Shown here piece by piece: positions 7,533 to 15,167 of a DNA stretch of 64,000 nucleotides. Position 1 is the first letter of the stretch. Each line of letters begins with the position of its first letter. Origin of the DNA: CAIWHR01 sp963816925 (GTDB lineage Bacteria > Pseudomonadota > Gammaproteobacteria > Burkholderiales > Casimicrobiaceae). Location: the NCBI GenBank assembly GCA_963816925.1, contig CAWFMY010000006.1, forward strand, positions 26,498 to 90,497. The letters are read 5' to 3'. A model generated the notes under the pieces. The model worked only from the letters and a program-made list of their open reading frames with translations, had not been told where the DNA came from and ran no database searches. A program made the translations under genes and the position numbers.

Positions 7533-8508
7533 CACGGTTCTGGCACTGCTTGCGCTCGGGGCGGCGCCGCTCGGTGCCGTGGCCCAGCAGACGGCCAAGG
7601 TCGCTCGAATTGGCTACCTATCGCCCAACCTGGCCGCGAGCCCCCAACTGCGCGACGCCTTCCTCCAAGGACTGCGTGACCTCGGTTACGTCGAGGGCCG
7701 CAACGTCGTGATTGAATACCGCGATGCCGAGGGGAAGCTCGAGCAGCTCCCCGCTCTTGCGGCCAAACTGGTTGCGCTCAACGTCGATGTCATCTTCGTG
7801 GGCGGAGGCACACGCGTCACCCTGGCAGCTATGCAGGCGACCAAGACTGTCCCCATTGTCTTCACTGGTGTTGGTGATCCGGTCGAGAGCGGGCTCGTCA
7901 CCAACCTCGCGCGGCCGGGCGGCAATGTCACGGGGTTGTCCAGCCTCGGCCCGGAGCTGGTCGGCAAGCGTCTGGAACTGCTCAAGCAGGCCATTCCGAG
8001 GGTCGATCGGGTCGCTGTCCTCTGGCTACCAGGCGCCCTCGGCGAACGCACGGACAAAGACATGCTGACGGGAGCAGACGTCGCGGCAAGGGCGCTGGGG
8101 GTGCGGCTTCAATTCGTTGAGGCGCGAGGTCCGGACGAATTCGCCAGGGCCTTCTCGGACATGCGCAGCGCGCGCGCGGGTGCTGTGACGGTGCTGCCAA
8201 GCAACAGGTTCCTCAGAGAGCATCGGCGTCTCGTGGACCTGGCGGCCGAGAACCGGCTGCCAGCTGTGTACACATCGAGGGAGTTTGTCGATGCCGGGGG
8301 CCTTATGTCCTATGGTGCGAACTCCGCTGATTTGTATCGGCGCGCCGCGACCTACGTGGACAAGATTCTCAAGGGCGCCAAGCCCGGCGACCTGCCCGTC
8401 GAGCAGCCGACCAAGTTCGAGCTGGTGATCAACCTGAAAACCGCGAAGGCACTGGGCCTCACGATCCCGCAGTCGGTGCTGACGCACGCGGACGACCTGA
8501 TTCAGTAA
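7519..8508 (+). CDS. orphan ABC-type substrate-binding protein (2 of 6)
   Basis: A 329-residue ABC_sub_bind-type periplasmic protein. The leader MDRRDTVLALLALG ends in AVAQQ. Landmarks are RIGYLSPN, GLRDLGYVEGRNVVIEYRDA, LARPGGNVTGLS, and the C-terminal LVINLKTAKALGLTIP. It is closest by eye to copy 4 (shared GERTDKDM/RERTEKDL and ARALGVRL segments). It overlaps the preceding gene by 14 bases, suggesting translational coupling within a two-gene cassette. No importer subunits are nearby. Confidence 0.85.
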   Translation: MDRRDTVLALLALGAAPLGAVAQQTAKVARIGYLSPNLAASPQLRDAFLQGLRDLGYVEGRNVVIEYRDAEGKLEQLPALAAKLVALNVDVIFVGGGTRVTLAAMQATKTVPIVFTGVGDPVESGLVTNLARPGGNVTGLSSLGPELVGKRLELLKQAIPRVDRVAVLWLPGALGERTDKDMLTGADVAARALGVRLQFVEARGPDEFARAFSDMRSARAGAVTVLPSNRFLREHRRLVDLAAENRLPAVYTSREFVDAGGLMSYGANSADLYRRAATYVDKILKGAKPGDLPVEQPTKFELVINLKTAKALGLTIPQSVLTHADDLIQ

Positions 8509-8568
8509 TCTGTCGGCGAGTGACCGCTCATGGCGATTTCGGGCCTTGGATATGCTGGAGAGACTGGC

Positions 8569-8652
8569 GCCCAATCCTGCGCTCAACCGAACCACTCACC
8601 GGCGGCGCTCGCGCGCCGTCGACTCGCGGCCGGTTAGCTTGGTCCGCTAGGC
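8569..8652 (+). repeat. attC site 12
   Basis: 84 bp. R'' is GCCCAAT and R' is GCTAGGC; the arms are recognisable (GCTCAACCG and CCGGTTAGCTTGG). Confidence 0.75.
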
Positions 8653-8693
8653 GTCGCTAGCCGTCATCGATCGGGCAGCCTGTGCCAAGTCTA

Positions 8694-9041
8694 ATGAGCG
8701 CCTCACCGGTCCTGGCTTCGCTCGACATTGAGCGTACCGTCAGCTTCTATTGCTCTCGCCTAGGGTTCACGCGCGTCTACGCTGAAAGTGGTGTTTGGGG
8801 TATCGTGTCCCGCGACGCGGTCCAAATCCACTTTTGGCCGTGCTCCAACCGAGGCATTGCCGAGAACACCAGCTGTCGAGTGTATGTCGCGGGCATTGAC
8901 GATCTCTTCAATGAGTTGCAGTCCGAAGGCGTGATTCATCCGAATGCGCCGCTCGAAACGAAGCCTTGGGGCTCTCGCGAATTTGGCATTCTCGATCCGG
9001 ATGGGAACCTCGTTACCTTTGCTGAGCGGGGCCACGCCTAA
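8694..9041 (+). CDS. VOC family protein, bleomycin-resistance-like
   Basis: A 115-residue protein of the vicinal oxygen chelate fold: VLASLDIERTVSFYCSRLGF at the N-terminus, VQIHFWPC in the middle and EFGILDPDGNLVTFAE at the C-terminus. The layout is that of bleomycin-binding/glyoxalase-related dimers, which sequester or modify small ligands. A GTG four codons upstream is an alternative start. The stop codon lies in the R'' box of the following shortened attC. Ligand unknown. Confidence 0.8.
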   Translation: MSASPVLASLDIERTVSFYCSRLGFTRVYAESGVWGIVSRDAVQIHFWPCSNRGIAENTSCRVYVAGIDDLFNELQSEGVIHPNAPLETKPWGSREFGILDPDGNLVTFAERGHA

Positions 9042-9081
9042 CCCGGCGGTCAACGCGGACGCTCCGTCGGCAGCGTTAGGC
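9036..9081 (+). repeat. attC site 13, internally deleted
   Basis: Only 46 bp. R'' (GCCTAAC) and R' (GTTAGGC) are perfect and the left arm is typical, but the right half of the centre and the whole L' arm are missing, as if deleted between GGCAGC and GTTAGGC. Confidence 0.8.
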
Positions 9082-9106
9082 GGCAAGAATTGAGCTTGGG
9101 CAGACC

Positions 9107-10084
9107 ATGGGTGAACTAGCCAACGCGGATCGCGTCGAAGTGCTGATTCTCGTCGACAACGTGACGGACAATCTTTCGACCGTCCCCGAGTTTGTGGAGA
9201 ACGAATTTCGACGATTCTGGAGGAGAGGCGGTCGGATCCTGTCCGGCCAATGCCTGTGCTGCGCTGCACACGGCTTATCCTGTGCTATCACCGCGTGGCG
9301 TGGCGACCACGCTAAAACGCTCTTGTTCGACACCGGTCCCGACGCCACGGTATTCGAGAGAAACGTTGAACGCCTTGGATTTGATATTGGCGCTGTTGAC
9401 GGAATCGTTCTTTCGCATGGGCACTGGGATCACGGCGGCGCCATGCTCCGCGCACTGGAGATGATCCAGATGAACAATGGCGGTCGCGAGGTTCCCACGT
9501 ACATGCACCCGGGGATGTACAGGACCCGCGCCACGCGGACGCCCGACGGATCGATGCATTTGTTTGACGATGTTCCGAGCGCGGCCGCGCTCGAAAGGCA
9601 AGGAGCACGCGTGTTCCACGCCACTGAGGCGCAGCTTATCCTGGACGACCTCTTCTTCGTCAGCGGCGAGATACCGCGAGTCACCAAGTTCGAGACAGGA
9701 TTGCCGAATCACTTTCGGCGCACCGAGGATGATTCGGGTTGGGAGCCCGATCCCCTGATCGCTGATGAGCGCTTCGTCGCCGTGCGATTGAAAGACAAGG
9801 GTGTCTTCGTGTTCACTGCGTGTTCCCATGCTGGTGTCGTGAATGTGTTGACGCATGCGCGGGATTCCTTCCCGGGTCAAATGCTTCACGGCGTAATGGG
9901 AGGTTTCCATCTGTCGGGAAGTATGGAGAAGATCATCCCCGAGACGGTTGACGCTATGCGCGCATTCAACCTGAAGACAATAGCGGCAGGACATTGCACA
10001 GGTTGGCGCGCGATAGGTGCGCTTACATCCGCCTTCGGCCACGCGGTTGTGCCCTCCGCTGTGGGAAAGACATTCCGGCTGTAG
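9107..10084 (+). CDS. MBL-fold metallo-hydrolase
   Basis: A 325-residue protein with the metallo-beta-lactamase fold. The metal motif HGHWDHG spans residues 104-110, a further ligand His is in TACSHAGVVN, and the last is in AAGHCTGWR. This arrangement fits the branch that includes methanopterin-pathway dihydropterin phosphate synthase-like hydrolases, often annotated as such in bacteria. A pair of cysteines (CLCC) lies near residue 50. Starts 25 bases after the shortened attC 13. Substrate unknown; fold and metal site are clear. Confidence 0.8.
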   Translation: MGELANADRVEVLILVDNVTDNLSTVPEFVENEFRRFWRRGGRILSGQCLCCAAHGLSCAITAWRGDHAKTLLFDTGPDATVFERNVERLGFDIGAVDGIVLSHGHWDHGGAMLRALEMIQMNNGGREVPTYMHPGMYRTRATRTPDGSMHLFDDVPSAAALERQGARVFHATEAQLILDDLFFVSGEIPRVTKFETGLPNHFRRTEDDSGWEPDPLIADERFVAVRLKDKGVFVFTACSHAGVVNVLTHARDSFPGQMLHGVMGGFHLSGSMEKIIPETVDAMRAFNLKTIAAGHCTGWRAIGALTSAFGHAVVPSAVGKTFRL

Positions 10085-10367
10085 CCAGCACACGACCGCT
10101 CTTCAATGGGCAGGCATTCGACCGACTCTTCGACCCGCGCGGACAGCCGCCGTGCGCCGTACCGGGCGTTGGAGCAGACCCGCCGGTTTCGCGCCTTGTT
10201 CTTCCGAGCGAGTGCGGCGGCGGACCGCTCAACTCGGGCGTCGGGGGCGCTACATGACTTCGAAGGTCGGTCGGCAACTCCGAAGCCCGTATGATGTTCG
10301 CGCGAGTTGAGTCGCAATCGTGACTAACGTCCTTGTCCTCTTGGTTTGAATACTCGCATTTGGCACG
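10085..10367 (+). other. gene-free stretch with possible decayed attC
   Basis: No gene can be supported here. Around 10120-10220 there are weak echoes of attC arms (CGACCCGCGCGGAC, then ACCCGCCGGTTTCGCGCC), and near 10227 a segment CCGCTCAACTCGGGCGTC. No R'' or R' box survives, so this is at most a fossil site separating the MBL-fold gene from the next one. Confidence 0.3.
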
Positions 10368-10661
10368 ATGGCTGTAACCAGCCTTAGGTATCTAGCGCTC
10401 GTGTTTATCATTCCTCGGAGAATGCGGGCTACCGATCCAGGATATTGGCAGTCGCTCGGTCGCCCACTCCCTCCGTTTGAAATGTCGATTGCCACCGGAA
10501 TCCGCTTTCGAGAATGGGTCTTGGCTGGAGAATGCGCGAGTTTGACCGATGCTTCGACCCGTCGTTTATGCGTGCTGTTTCGCCGGCTCTATCGCACTGC
10601 AACGTTCGCGTTCCCAATTACGCTGTTAGCAACATTTGCCTTGTTCTACCTGGCGCGATGA
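10368..10661 (+). CDS. small hypothetical membrane protein
   Basis: A 97-residue protein with one convincing membrane segment at the C-terminus (FPITLLATFALFYLA) and a moderately hydrophobic N-terminus. The middle is Arg-rich and includes two cysteines (GECASL, RRLCVL). No known family was recognised. It lies between a decayed site and attC 14, so it is probably the only gene of its cassette. Coding status rests on the open frame and placement only. Confidence 0.45.
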   Translation: MAVTSLRYLALVFIIPRRMRATDPGYWQSLGRPLPPFEMSIATGIRFREWVLAGECASLTDASTRRLCVLFRRLYRTATFAFPITLLATFALFYLAR

Positions 10662-10669
10662 GCGCCGTT

Positions 10670-10746
10670 GCCTGGCGGTTAGCGCCGACGCCCGTTGGCA
10701 GCGCTTCGCGCCAACCGAGGTCGCCAATTGCTTTTGTTCGTTAGCC
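10670..10746 (+). repeat. attC site 14 (degenerate)
   Basis: 77 bp. R'' is GCCTGGC and R' is GTTAGCC; the centre GGCAGCGCTTCGCGCC is the array's common one, while the L' arm is altered (CGCCAATTGCTTTTG). Confidence 0.65.
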
Positions 10747-10792
10747 CCCTAAGCGTCATACCAAAGTCAAACCATTGGTCGGGAGCCACTTG

Positions 10793-11077
10793 ATGCCTAC
10801 GCGTGAACGCAGTACAAGCTTCGCCCACGACTATCGAACCAATCCCGATGCTCGGTCCGTTCACTTTCCGGCGGTCAGCGTTGGGGCGCAAGCGGTTGGC
10901 ACGCTCGCGCTTGCCGCCATCGCGGTTGGAGCGTTGGCTATCGGCGCTCTCGCCATTGGTCGCCTGGCGATCGGTCGCGCCCGAATCCGGCGGCTCGAAA
11001 TCGATGAACTTGTTGTTCGGCACCTTCGCGTTACCGAGCAATTGCAGACGCCGCCGAATCGCGACTCCGAGGGCTAA
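10793..11077 (+). CDS. repeat protein with alternating LAIG motifs
   Basis: A 94-residue protein. From about residue 33 it has a run of short repeats of the form ALAIG/RLAIG, continuing as RIRRLEIDELVVRHLRV. A five-residue periodicity with a small residue before each aliphatic pair resembles pentapeptide-like or right-handed beta-helix coils; the segment is also hydrophobic enough to be mistaken for a membrane helix. GGGAGCC precedes the ATG. A TTG six codons upstream is possible. Function unknown. Confidence 0.55.
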   Translation: MPTRERSTSFAHDYRTNPDARSVHFPAVSVGAQAVGTLALAAIAVGALAIGALAIGRLAIGRARIRRLEIDELVVRHLRVTEQLQTPPNRDSEG

Positions 11078-11108
11078 CCATGCCACTTGCGCTGATTCTA
11101 CAATCGCG

Positions 11109-11192
11109 GCCTAACCCGTCGCTCAACGCGGACGTCCCGCGTGCGTGCGCTGCGTCCACGAGCGGGCCGCCGGGTACCTTAGTTCGTTAGGC
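11109..11192 (+). repeat. attC site 15
   Basis: 84 bp with perfect GCCTAAC and GTTAGGC and typical arms. Confidence 0.92.
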
Positions 11193-11216
11193 TTTGCGCG
11201 AGAGACACCGTTGCCC

Positions 11217-11600
11217 ATGCCAATGCCAATGAATCCCGAGTTCTTCCGCACCCTCGAAGCCCGCCGCACTCTCGCTATTGTTGAGCGCGATCTAGCAGCA
11301 ATCGAGGCGCTTCATGCGCCGGAGTACCAGCTGATAACTCCCTCCGGGCGAACTTACAGCCGAACGGAATACCTTGAAATGATCAGGGCTGAACCTTTCT
11401 ATGCTGCCTGGGAGCACGGACCGATGGAAGTCAGGGTGTCAGTGGACATGGCAGTCGTCAGGTACCAGGCCAGAATTGCACTCTCGTCCGGACGGGTTGT
11501 AGAGTGTTGGCACACCGACACGTATGAACTTCGGGAACGGGTCTGGCTTGCGGTTTGGTCGCAGGCCACGGAGTTGCCCAAGACGGCGCCGGCGGCATAG
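11217..11600 (+). CDS. SnoaL-like/DUF4440 (NTF2-fold) protein
   Basis: A 127-residue protein of the NTF2-like fold. The opening FFRTLEARRTLAIVERDLAAIEALHAPEYQLITPSGRTYSRTEYLEMI follows the usual helix-helix-strand pattern of DUF4440 proteins, and the C-terminal strands (VVRYQARI, CWHTDTYELRERVWLAVWSQATEL) complete the cone. Members include ketosteroid-isomerase-like enzymes and non-catalytic subunits; no active-site signature is obvious. The first MPM repeats allow several alternative ATG starts. Confidence 0.7.
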   Translation: MPMPMNPEFFRTLEARRTLAIVERDLAAIEALHAPEYQLITPSGRTYSRTEYLEMIRAEPFYAAWEHGPMEVRVSVDMAVVRYQARIALSSGRVVECWHTDTYELRERVWLAVWSQATELPKTAPAA

Positions 11601-11613
11601 GTTCCAAGGTGAG

Positions 11614-11704
11614 ATCTAACCCGGCGTTCAAGCGGGGCCAGATCGGCGTGGCTTTGCCAACGCCTTCTGAGCAACTTAAGTTGATTCGTTAGCCGGCGTC
11701 AGCC
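11614..11704 (+). repeat. attC site 16 (different type)
   Basis: 91 bp from ATCTAAC to GTTAGCC. The arms (CGTTCAAGCGGGG and CAACTTAAGTTGATTC) differ from the resident type, pointing to an imported cassette. R' departs from GTTRRRY at one base. Confidence 0.7.
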
Positions 11705-11711
11705 GAGCGAT

Positions 11712-12020
11712 ATGCGACGTCGCTCATTACCGCGTCAGCTTGCCTCGATGTTCATGGCCTGCTTGATATTCGTCGCCGCGATCTACTTCCTGTAGCGCTC
11801 AATTCGTGGAACGCCGATCGCTAAAGTCATCGAATGGGTCTTGTATCCGGGTGTCGCGCTCTGGTTCGGCGCTGGAGGTACCATATTCAACGGCGGCGTC
11901 GGCGAGACTGGCCACTTTCTAGTCATTGTTGCTGGCTCGGCGGGGGTATGGGCTATCGTTATCCTAGTCGCGATGCGCACCTTCACCTGGTTGCGTCTCC
12001 GGTCATTGGTCGCTCGGTAA
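11712..12020 (+). pseudogene. membrane protein gene with an in-frame amber codon
   Basis: The frame opens MRRRSLPRQLASMFMACL, reaches a TAG at codon 28 (11793-11795), then continues in the same frame without another stop to TAA at 12018-12020. The continuation reads as a membrane protein: KVIEWVLYPGVALWFGAGG, then HFLVIVAGSAGVWAIVILVA and a basic tail LRLRSLVAR. A GGAGTG follows the end. The likely ancestral product was about 102 residues with three membrane segments, broken by a nonsense mutation or a base error. An ATG at 11834 lies in another frame and is not a restart. Confidence 0.55.
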
Positions 12021-12047
12021 GGAGTGCTTCATGTCCATGTTGTCGCC

Positions 12048-12132
12048 GCATACCCCCTCGCTCAACGCGGTCGTCCCGCACGCGGGGGCTGCGCCCTCCG
12101 CAACGGCCCGCCGGTTGGCGGGTTCGTTAGGC
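12048..12132 (+). repeat. attC site 17
   Basis: 85 bp. R'' is degenerate (GCATACC) and R' is GTTAGGC; the L' arm GCCCGCCGGTTGGCGGG is modified. Confidence 0.7.
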
Positions 12133-12154
12133 AGCACGTGAGGCAACCGAGAAC

Positions 12155-12538
12155 ATGCGCCTGCCGGAGCATCTAGAAGTCGTGGAAGGCATCTGTCGGT
12201 TCCACCCGCGCGGCGAGTGCTCGCTTCTTGAGGCGGTAGACCTTGTAGGTAGCGCAATCGGATATTGCCGCAATCGGCGCGTAGCCAAACTCCTGATCAA
12301 CGGGACCGGTCTGGCAGGCATGTCGGTTCCGAGCTTGATTGATCGCTTCCTGATGGTCGAAGAGTGGGCACAAAAGGCGAGCGGTTTCGTCGTAGTGGTG
12401 CTCGTTGTTGACGCCAAGTACATTCATCCCGAGAAATTTGGCGTCAAGGTTGCAGCCGATTTTGGTCTGATGTGTGATGTCTACGATTCCGAGCCGCATG
12501 CTCTCAAGTGGCTCTTCAGCGCCACACCTCCCCCATAA
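12155..12538 (+). CDS. STAS-like/hypothetical cytosolic protein
   Basis: A 127-residue soluble protein. A helix-strand pattern with LLINGTGL around residue 50 and GFVVVVLVVDAKYI around residue 80 resembles the SpoIIAA/STAS-like folds seen in many small cassette-borne proteins, but no catalytic or phosphoacceptor residue can be named. Probably a single-gene cassette. The fold suggestion is weak; the open frame and position between two attC sites support it as a real gene. Confidence 0.55.
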   Translation: MRLPEHLEVVEGICRFHPRGECSLLEAVDLVGSAIGYCRNRRVAKLLINGTGLAGMSVPSLIDRFLMVEEWAQKASGFVVVVLVVDAKYIHPEKFGVKVAADFGLMCDVYDSEPHALKWLFSATPPP

Positions 12539-12572
12539 TGTTTAGCTAGGGCCGCTGATGGTTTCGCATGCT

Positions 12573-12655
12573 GCCTGACCTGTCGCTCAACCGGACACCT
12601 CGCCGCCAGCGCTTCGCGCCAGCCGCGGGACACCGGTTGCCTTAGTTCGGTAGGC
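12573..12655 (+). repeat. attC site 18
   Basis: 83 bp. R'' is GCCTGAC and R' is GGTAGGC; arms and the centre GCCAGCGCTTCGCGCC are typical. Confidence 0.78.
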
Positions 12656-12764
12656 AGCAACCCGGGGCCAACGGTTCGTACCGGCCGAAAGTGGCCGCCC
12701 GTTGGCGATTCCCACTACAGGCGTACGATAGTTGGACTTCCGCTCGCCGACGAGGTGGCTGAGA

Positions 12765-13757
12765 GTGATAGATCGGCGCACGTTCATTGGCAGCATTGCG
12801 GGCGGACTCCTGACCGTGCCGCTCGTCGCGCGCGCGCAGCAGCCAGCGAAAATCCCGCGAATCGGCTACGTGTCAGGAACCGGCAGCGCCACCGATCAAG
12901 GGCCCTACGTCGAAGCACTTCGTCGAGGGTTGCGCGATCTCGGCCAAATCGAAGGAAAGACTTTTTCCATCGAGTATCGCGGTGCTGGGGGAAAGTTGGA
13001 ACGTGTCCCGCGCATCATTGACGAGCTCGTGCAGCTCAAGGTCGACGTCATTGTGGTCCCCTTGAACTCAGCGCTTCGCGCGGCCAAGCAGGCGACCAAG
13101 TCAATCCCAATTGTCTTAGTGACGGGACTGGATCCAGTCGCGAATGGAACGATCAACAGTTTGGCACGGCCCGGGGGAAACATTACCGGCGTCGCGACAC
13201 TGACCCAAGATCTAAACGCAAAACGGCTGGATTTGCTCAGGGAGGTCTTTCCGCAGCTATCGCGCGCCGCTGTCCTTTGGACACCAGACGACTCCGGCGC
13301 GACAACGAATTTCAAGGAATACGAGGCCGCGGCGCGTGCTCTTAAGGTACAGCTCCAATCCTTGCAAGTGCGGCGCGAAGACCCCGATGTCGACGAGGCG
13401 CTCCAATCGGCCGCCAGCGCGCGCGCCGAAGCGCTGATTACGATTACGGCTGCCCCGCTCTTTCTTCGACAAAGGCGTATCGCCGATCTCGCACTGAAGA
13501 ACCGGCTGCCTACGATGTTCGCGGGGAGCACGTGGGTGGAGTCCGGAGGCCTGATGTCGTATTCAACCAACGATATCGAGGCGTTTCGCCACGCAGCCAC
13601 CTACGTCGACAAGATACTGAAAGGCGCCAAACCTGCCGACTTGCCGGTTGAGCAGTTGGCGATATTCGAGCTTGCGATCAATCTCGTAACCGCAAAAGCG
13701 ATTGGCGTCACGTTTCCACAATCACTGTTGCTGCGCGCGGATAAGGTGATTCAATAG
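12765..13757 (+). CDS. orphan ABC-type substrate-binding protein (3 of 6)
   Basis: A 330-residue ABC_sub_bind-type periplasmic protein starting at a GTG. The leader IDRRTFIGSIAGG ends in ARAQQ. Landmarks are RIGYVSGTG, ALRRGLRDLGQIEGK, LARPGGNITGVA, YVDKILKGAKPADLPVEQ and a final RADKVIQ. Compared with the other copies, GYVEGRN is replaced by GQIEGKT. An upstream TTG could add 11 residues, but the twin-arginine leader begins at the chosen start. No transporter genes are near. Confidence 0.83.
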   Translation: MIDRRTFIGSIAGGLLTVPLVARAQQPAKIPRIGYVSGTGSATDQGPYVEALRRGLRDLGQIEGKTFSIEYRGAGGKLERVPRIIDELVQLKVDVIVVPLNSALRAAKQATKSIPIVLVTGLDPVANGTINSLARPGGNITGVATLTQDLNAKRLDLLREVFPQLSRAAVLWTPDDSGATTNFKEYEAAARALKVQLQSLQVRREDPDVDEALQSAASARAEALITITAAPLFLRQRRIADLALKNRLPTMFAGSTWVESGGLMSYSTNDIEAFRHAATYVDKILKGAKPADLPVEQLAIFELAINLVTAKAIGVTFPQSLLLRADKVIQ

Positions 13758-13865
13758 TCAAGCGTTCGGGGTTGTGAGCGGCTTTTGCGCTCTTCGCTAG
13801 CGCTATCGGTTAGCCGGAATATTCGCCGGGGCGTCACTTGCTTCTTCCTGTCCAACTGGAATGCC

Positions 13866-13949
13866 GCCTACCTGTCGCTCAACGCGGACGTCGCGCGTGT
13901 GGGGGCCGCGCCCCCGCAGCGGGCCGCCGGTTAGCTTGAATCGTTAGGC
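13866..13949 (+). repeat. attC site 19
   Basis: 84 bp. R'' is GCCTACC and R' is GTTAGGC; arms are typical (GCTCAACGCGGACG and CCGCCGGTTAGCTTGA). Confidence 0.85.
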
Positions 13950-13957
13950 GGCAGGCC

Positions 13958-14368
13958 ATGGAAGCACTTCCGCTGCGGTTGTCACCTGGTGCCGACTTGC
14001 GCTCGGCTCTCGAGGCCGAGGTTGCAGCGAGCTCGCACTTCGCGGGGTTTGTGATATCGGGTGTCGGCAGCCTCAGTCAGGCTCGGCTACGACTGGCCGG
14101 CGCGCGCGAGCCGGAAAGCCTACGACGCGATCTTGAGATCTTGACTCTGGCCGGAACCATCGCGCGCGATGGATCACACCTCCATATGAGCATCGCCGAT
14201 TCAGACGGTCGAGTCATGGGCGGTCATGTCGCGCATGGATGCATTGTGCGCACCACCGTCGAGGTACTGCTTCTTTTGCTTCCCAAGTGGTCGTTCGATC
14301 GCAAACTTGATCCGGAAACCGGGTTCGCGGAGCTTGTCGTATCGCGCCGAGGTTCGCATGCCGCCTAA
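13958..14368 (+). CDS. PPC/DUF296 domain protein
   Basis: A 136-residue protein covering one PPC (plants and prokaryotes conserved, DUF296) domain. Landmarks are SGVGSLSQARLRLAG, LEILTLAGTIARDGSHLHMSIADSDGRVMGGH and GCIVRTTVEVLL. Prokaryotic members are cytosolic trimers of unknown role, related to the domain that follows AT-hooks in plants. The three conserved His (SHLHM and GGHVAHG) form a putative metal site. Starts nine bases after attC 19; the stop lies within the next R'' box. Confidence 0.8.
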   Translation: MEALPLRLSPGADLRSALEAEVAASSHFAGFVISGVGSLSQARLRLAGAREPESLRRDLEILTLAGTIARDGSHLHMSIADSDGRVMGGHVAHGCIVRTTVEVLLLLLPKWSFDRKLDPETGFAELVVSRRGSHAA

Positions 14369-14446
14369 CCCGGCGGTCAACACGGACGCCCCGTCGGCAG
14401 CGCTTTGTTCCCGCCGCGGGTCGCCGGTTACTTTGATACGTTAGGC
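14363..14446 (+). repeat. attC site 20
   Basis: 84 bp with perfect GCCTAAC and GTTAGGC and typical arms. Confidence 0.93.
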
Positions 14447-14475
14447 ATCGCAGAATCCAGGTCCCACGTCACCCG

Positions 14476-14922
14476 ATGGAGATCATCTTCACCAAAGGTT
14501 CCGGCAAGGTCGACCTCATGGAGGTCATTCGTCCGGGAAATTTTCCGCAGCGAGTGGAATGCCCGAAGCAAGGGATCATCCCTCACGACATGATCCACTA
14601 CGCCGTGGAGCACACGCTTAAGGTGCAGGGCTTCCTGGGCCGTGTAATGGAAGGGGAGTCCGCGGCGTTTGGAATGAAGCCCGAGGCGCTGAGTGATTCA
14701 GTGGAACGACTCGTCGAAGTGTTTCAGGGAGATGAGTGGTCCGGTGGAAATAGCAATGCTTCCGATATCATAGAGATGTACTTCGTGACCTGCGATGCGC
14801 GAGAGTGCCATCCTCTGCCGGTTGATGCGGCCTCAATTGAAGGCATCCGAGCGGCCATCGCCGATCTCACCCGCCGTTGGGAAGCCATTCCCGTTGGCGG
14901 TTCGTTGATACTGGAGCTTTGA
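14476..14922 (+). CDS. hypothetical protein
   Basis: A 148-residue soluble protein. Its N-terminal part KVDLMEVIRPGNFPQRVECPKQGIIPHDMIHYAVEHTL includes a His-Asp-x-x-His arrangement (PHDMIHY) that could bind a metal, though this is not a diagnostic motif. It ends with LTRRWEAIPVGGSLILEL. No signal peptide or membrane segment. Similar short proteins appear as cassette cargo with no assigned role. Confidence 0.55.
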   Translation: MEIIFTKGSGKVDLMEVIRPGNFPQRVECPKQGIIPHDMIHYAVEHTLKVQGFLGRVMEGESAAFGMKPEALSDSVERLVEVFQGDEWSGGNSNASDIIEMYFVTCDARECHPLPVDAASIEGIRAAIADLTRRWEAIPVGGSLILEL

Positions 14923-14933
14923 CGTTTCGCGAT

Positions 14934-15013
14934 GCCTAACTGACGCGATGCGAAGTGCGGCCCGGTTTACACTGTCACGGCAGGTCTTGCGGCGTCGCAT
15001 TTCGACATTGGCC
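14934..15013 (+). repeat. possible attC site 21 (different type)
   Basis: A perfect R'' GCCTAAC is followed by GACGCGATGCGAAGTGC, and 80 bp later by the near-complementary GGCGTCGCATTTCGAC and an R'-like ATTGGCC. The boxes and arms could fold as an attC, but the arms are not those of the resident array. Confidence 0.4.
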
Positions 15014-15167
15014 CACCGCGCCAGCGCTTCCGGCTGATGCCGCCCAACGACCACGTTCCTGCGCGGCGGCCTCGGGGCCACCTGCGGCCGGCCAGTCAAG
15101 CCGCTACGTCACCCCTGCGACGTTCCGGGATGTCGGCAACCGCTTGAGCACAACGGGCACCTAGGTC

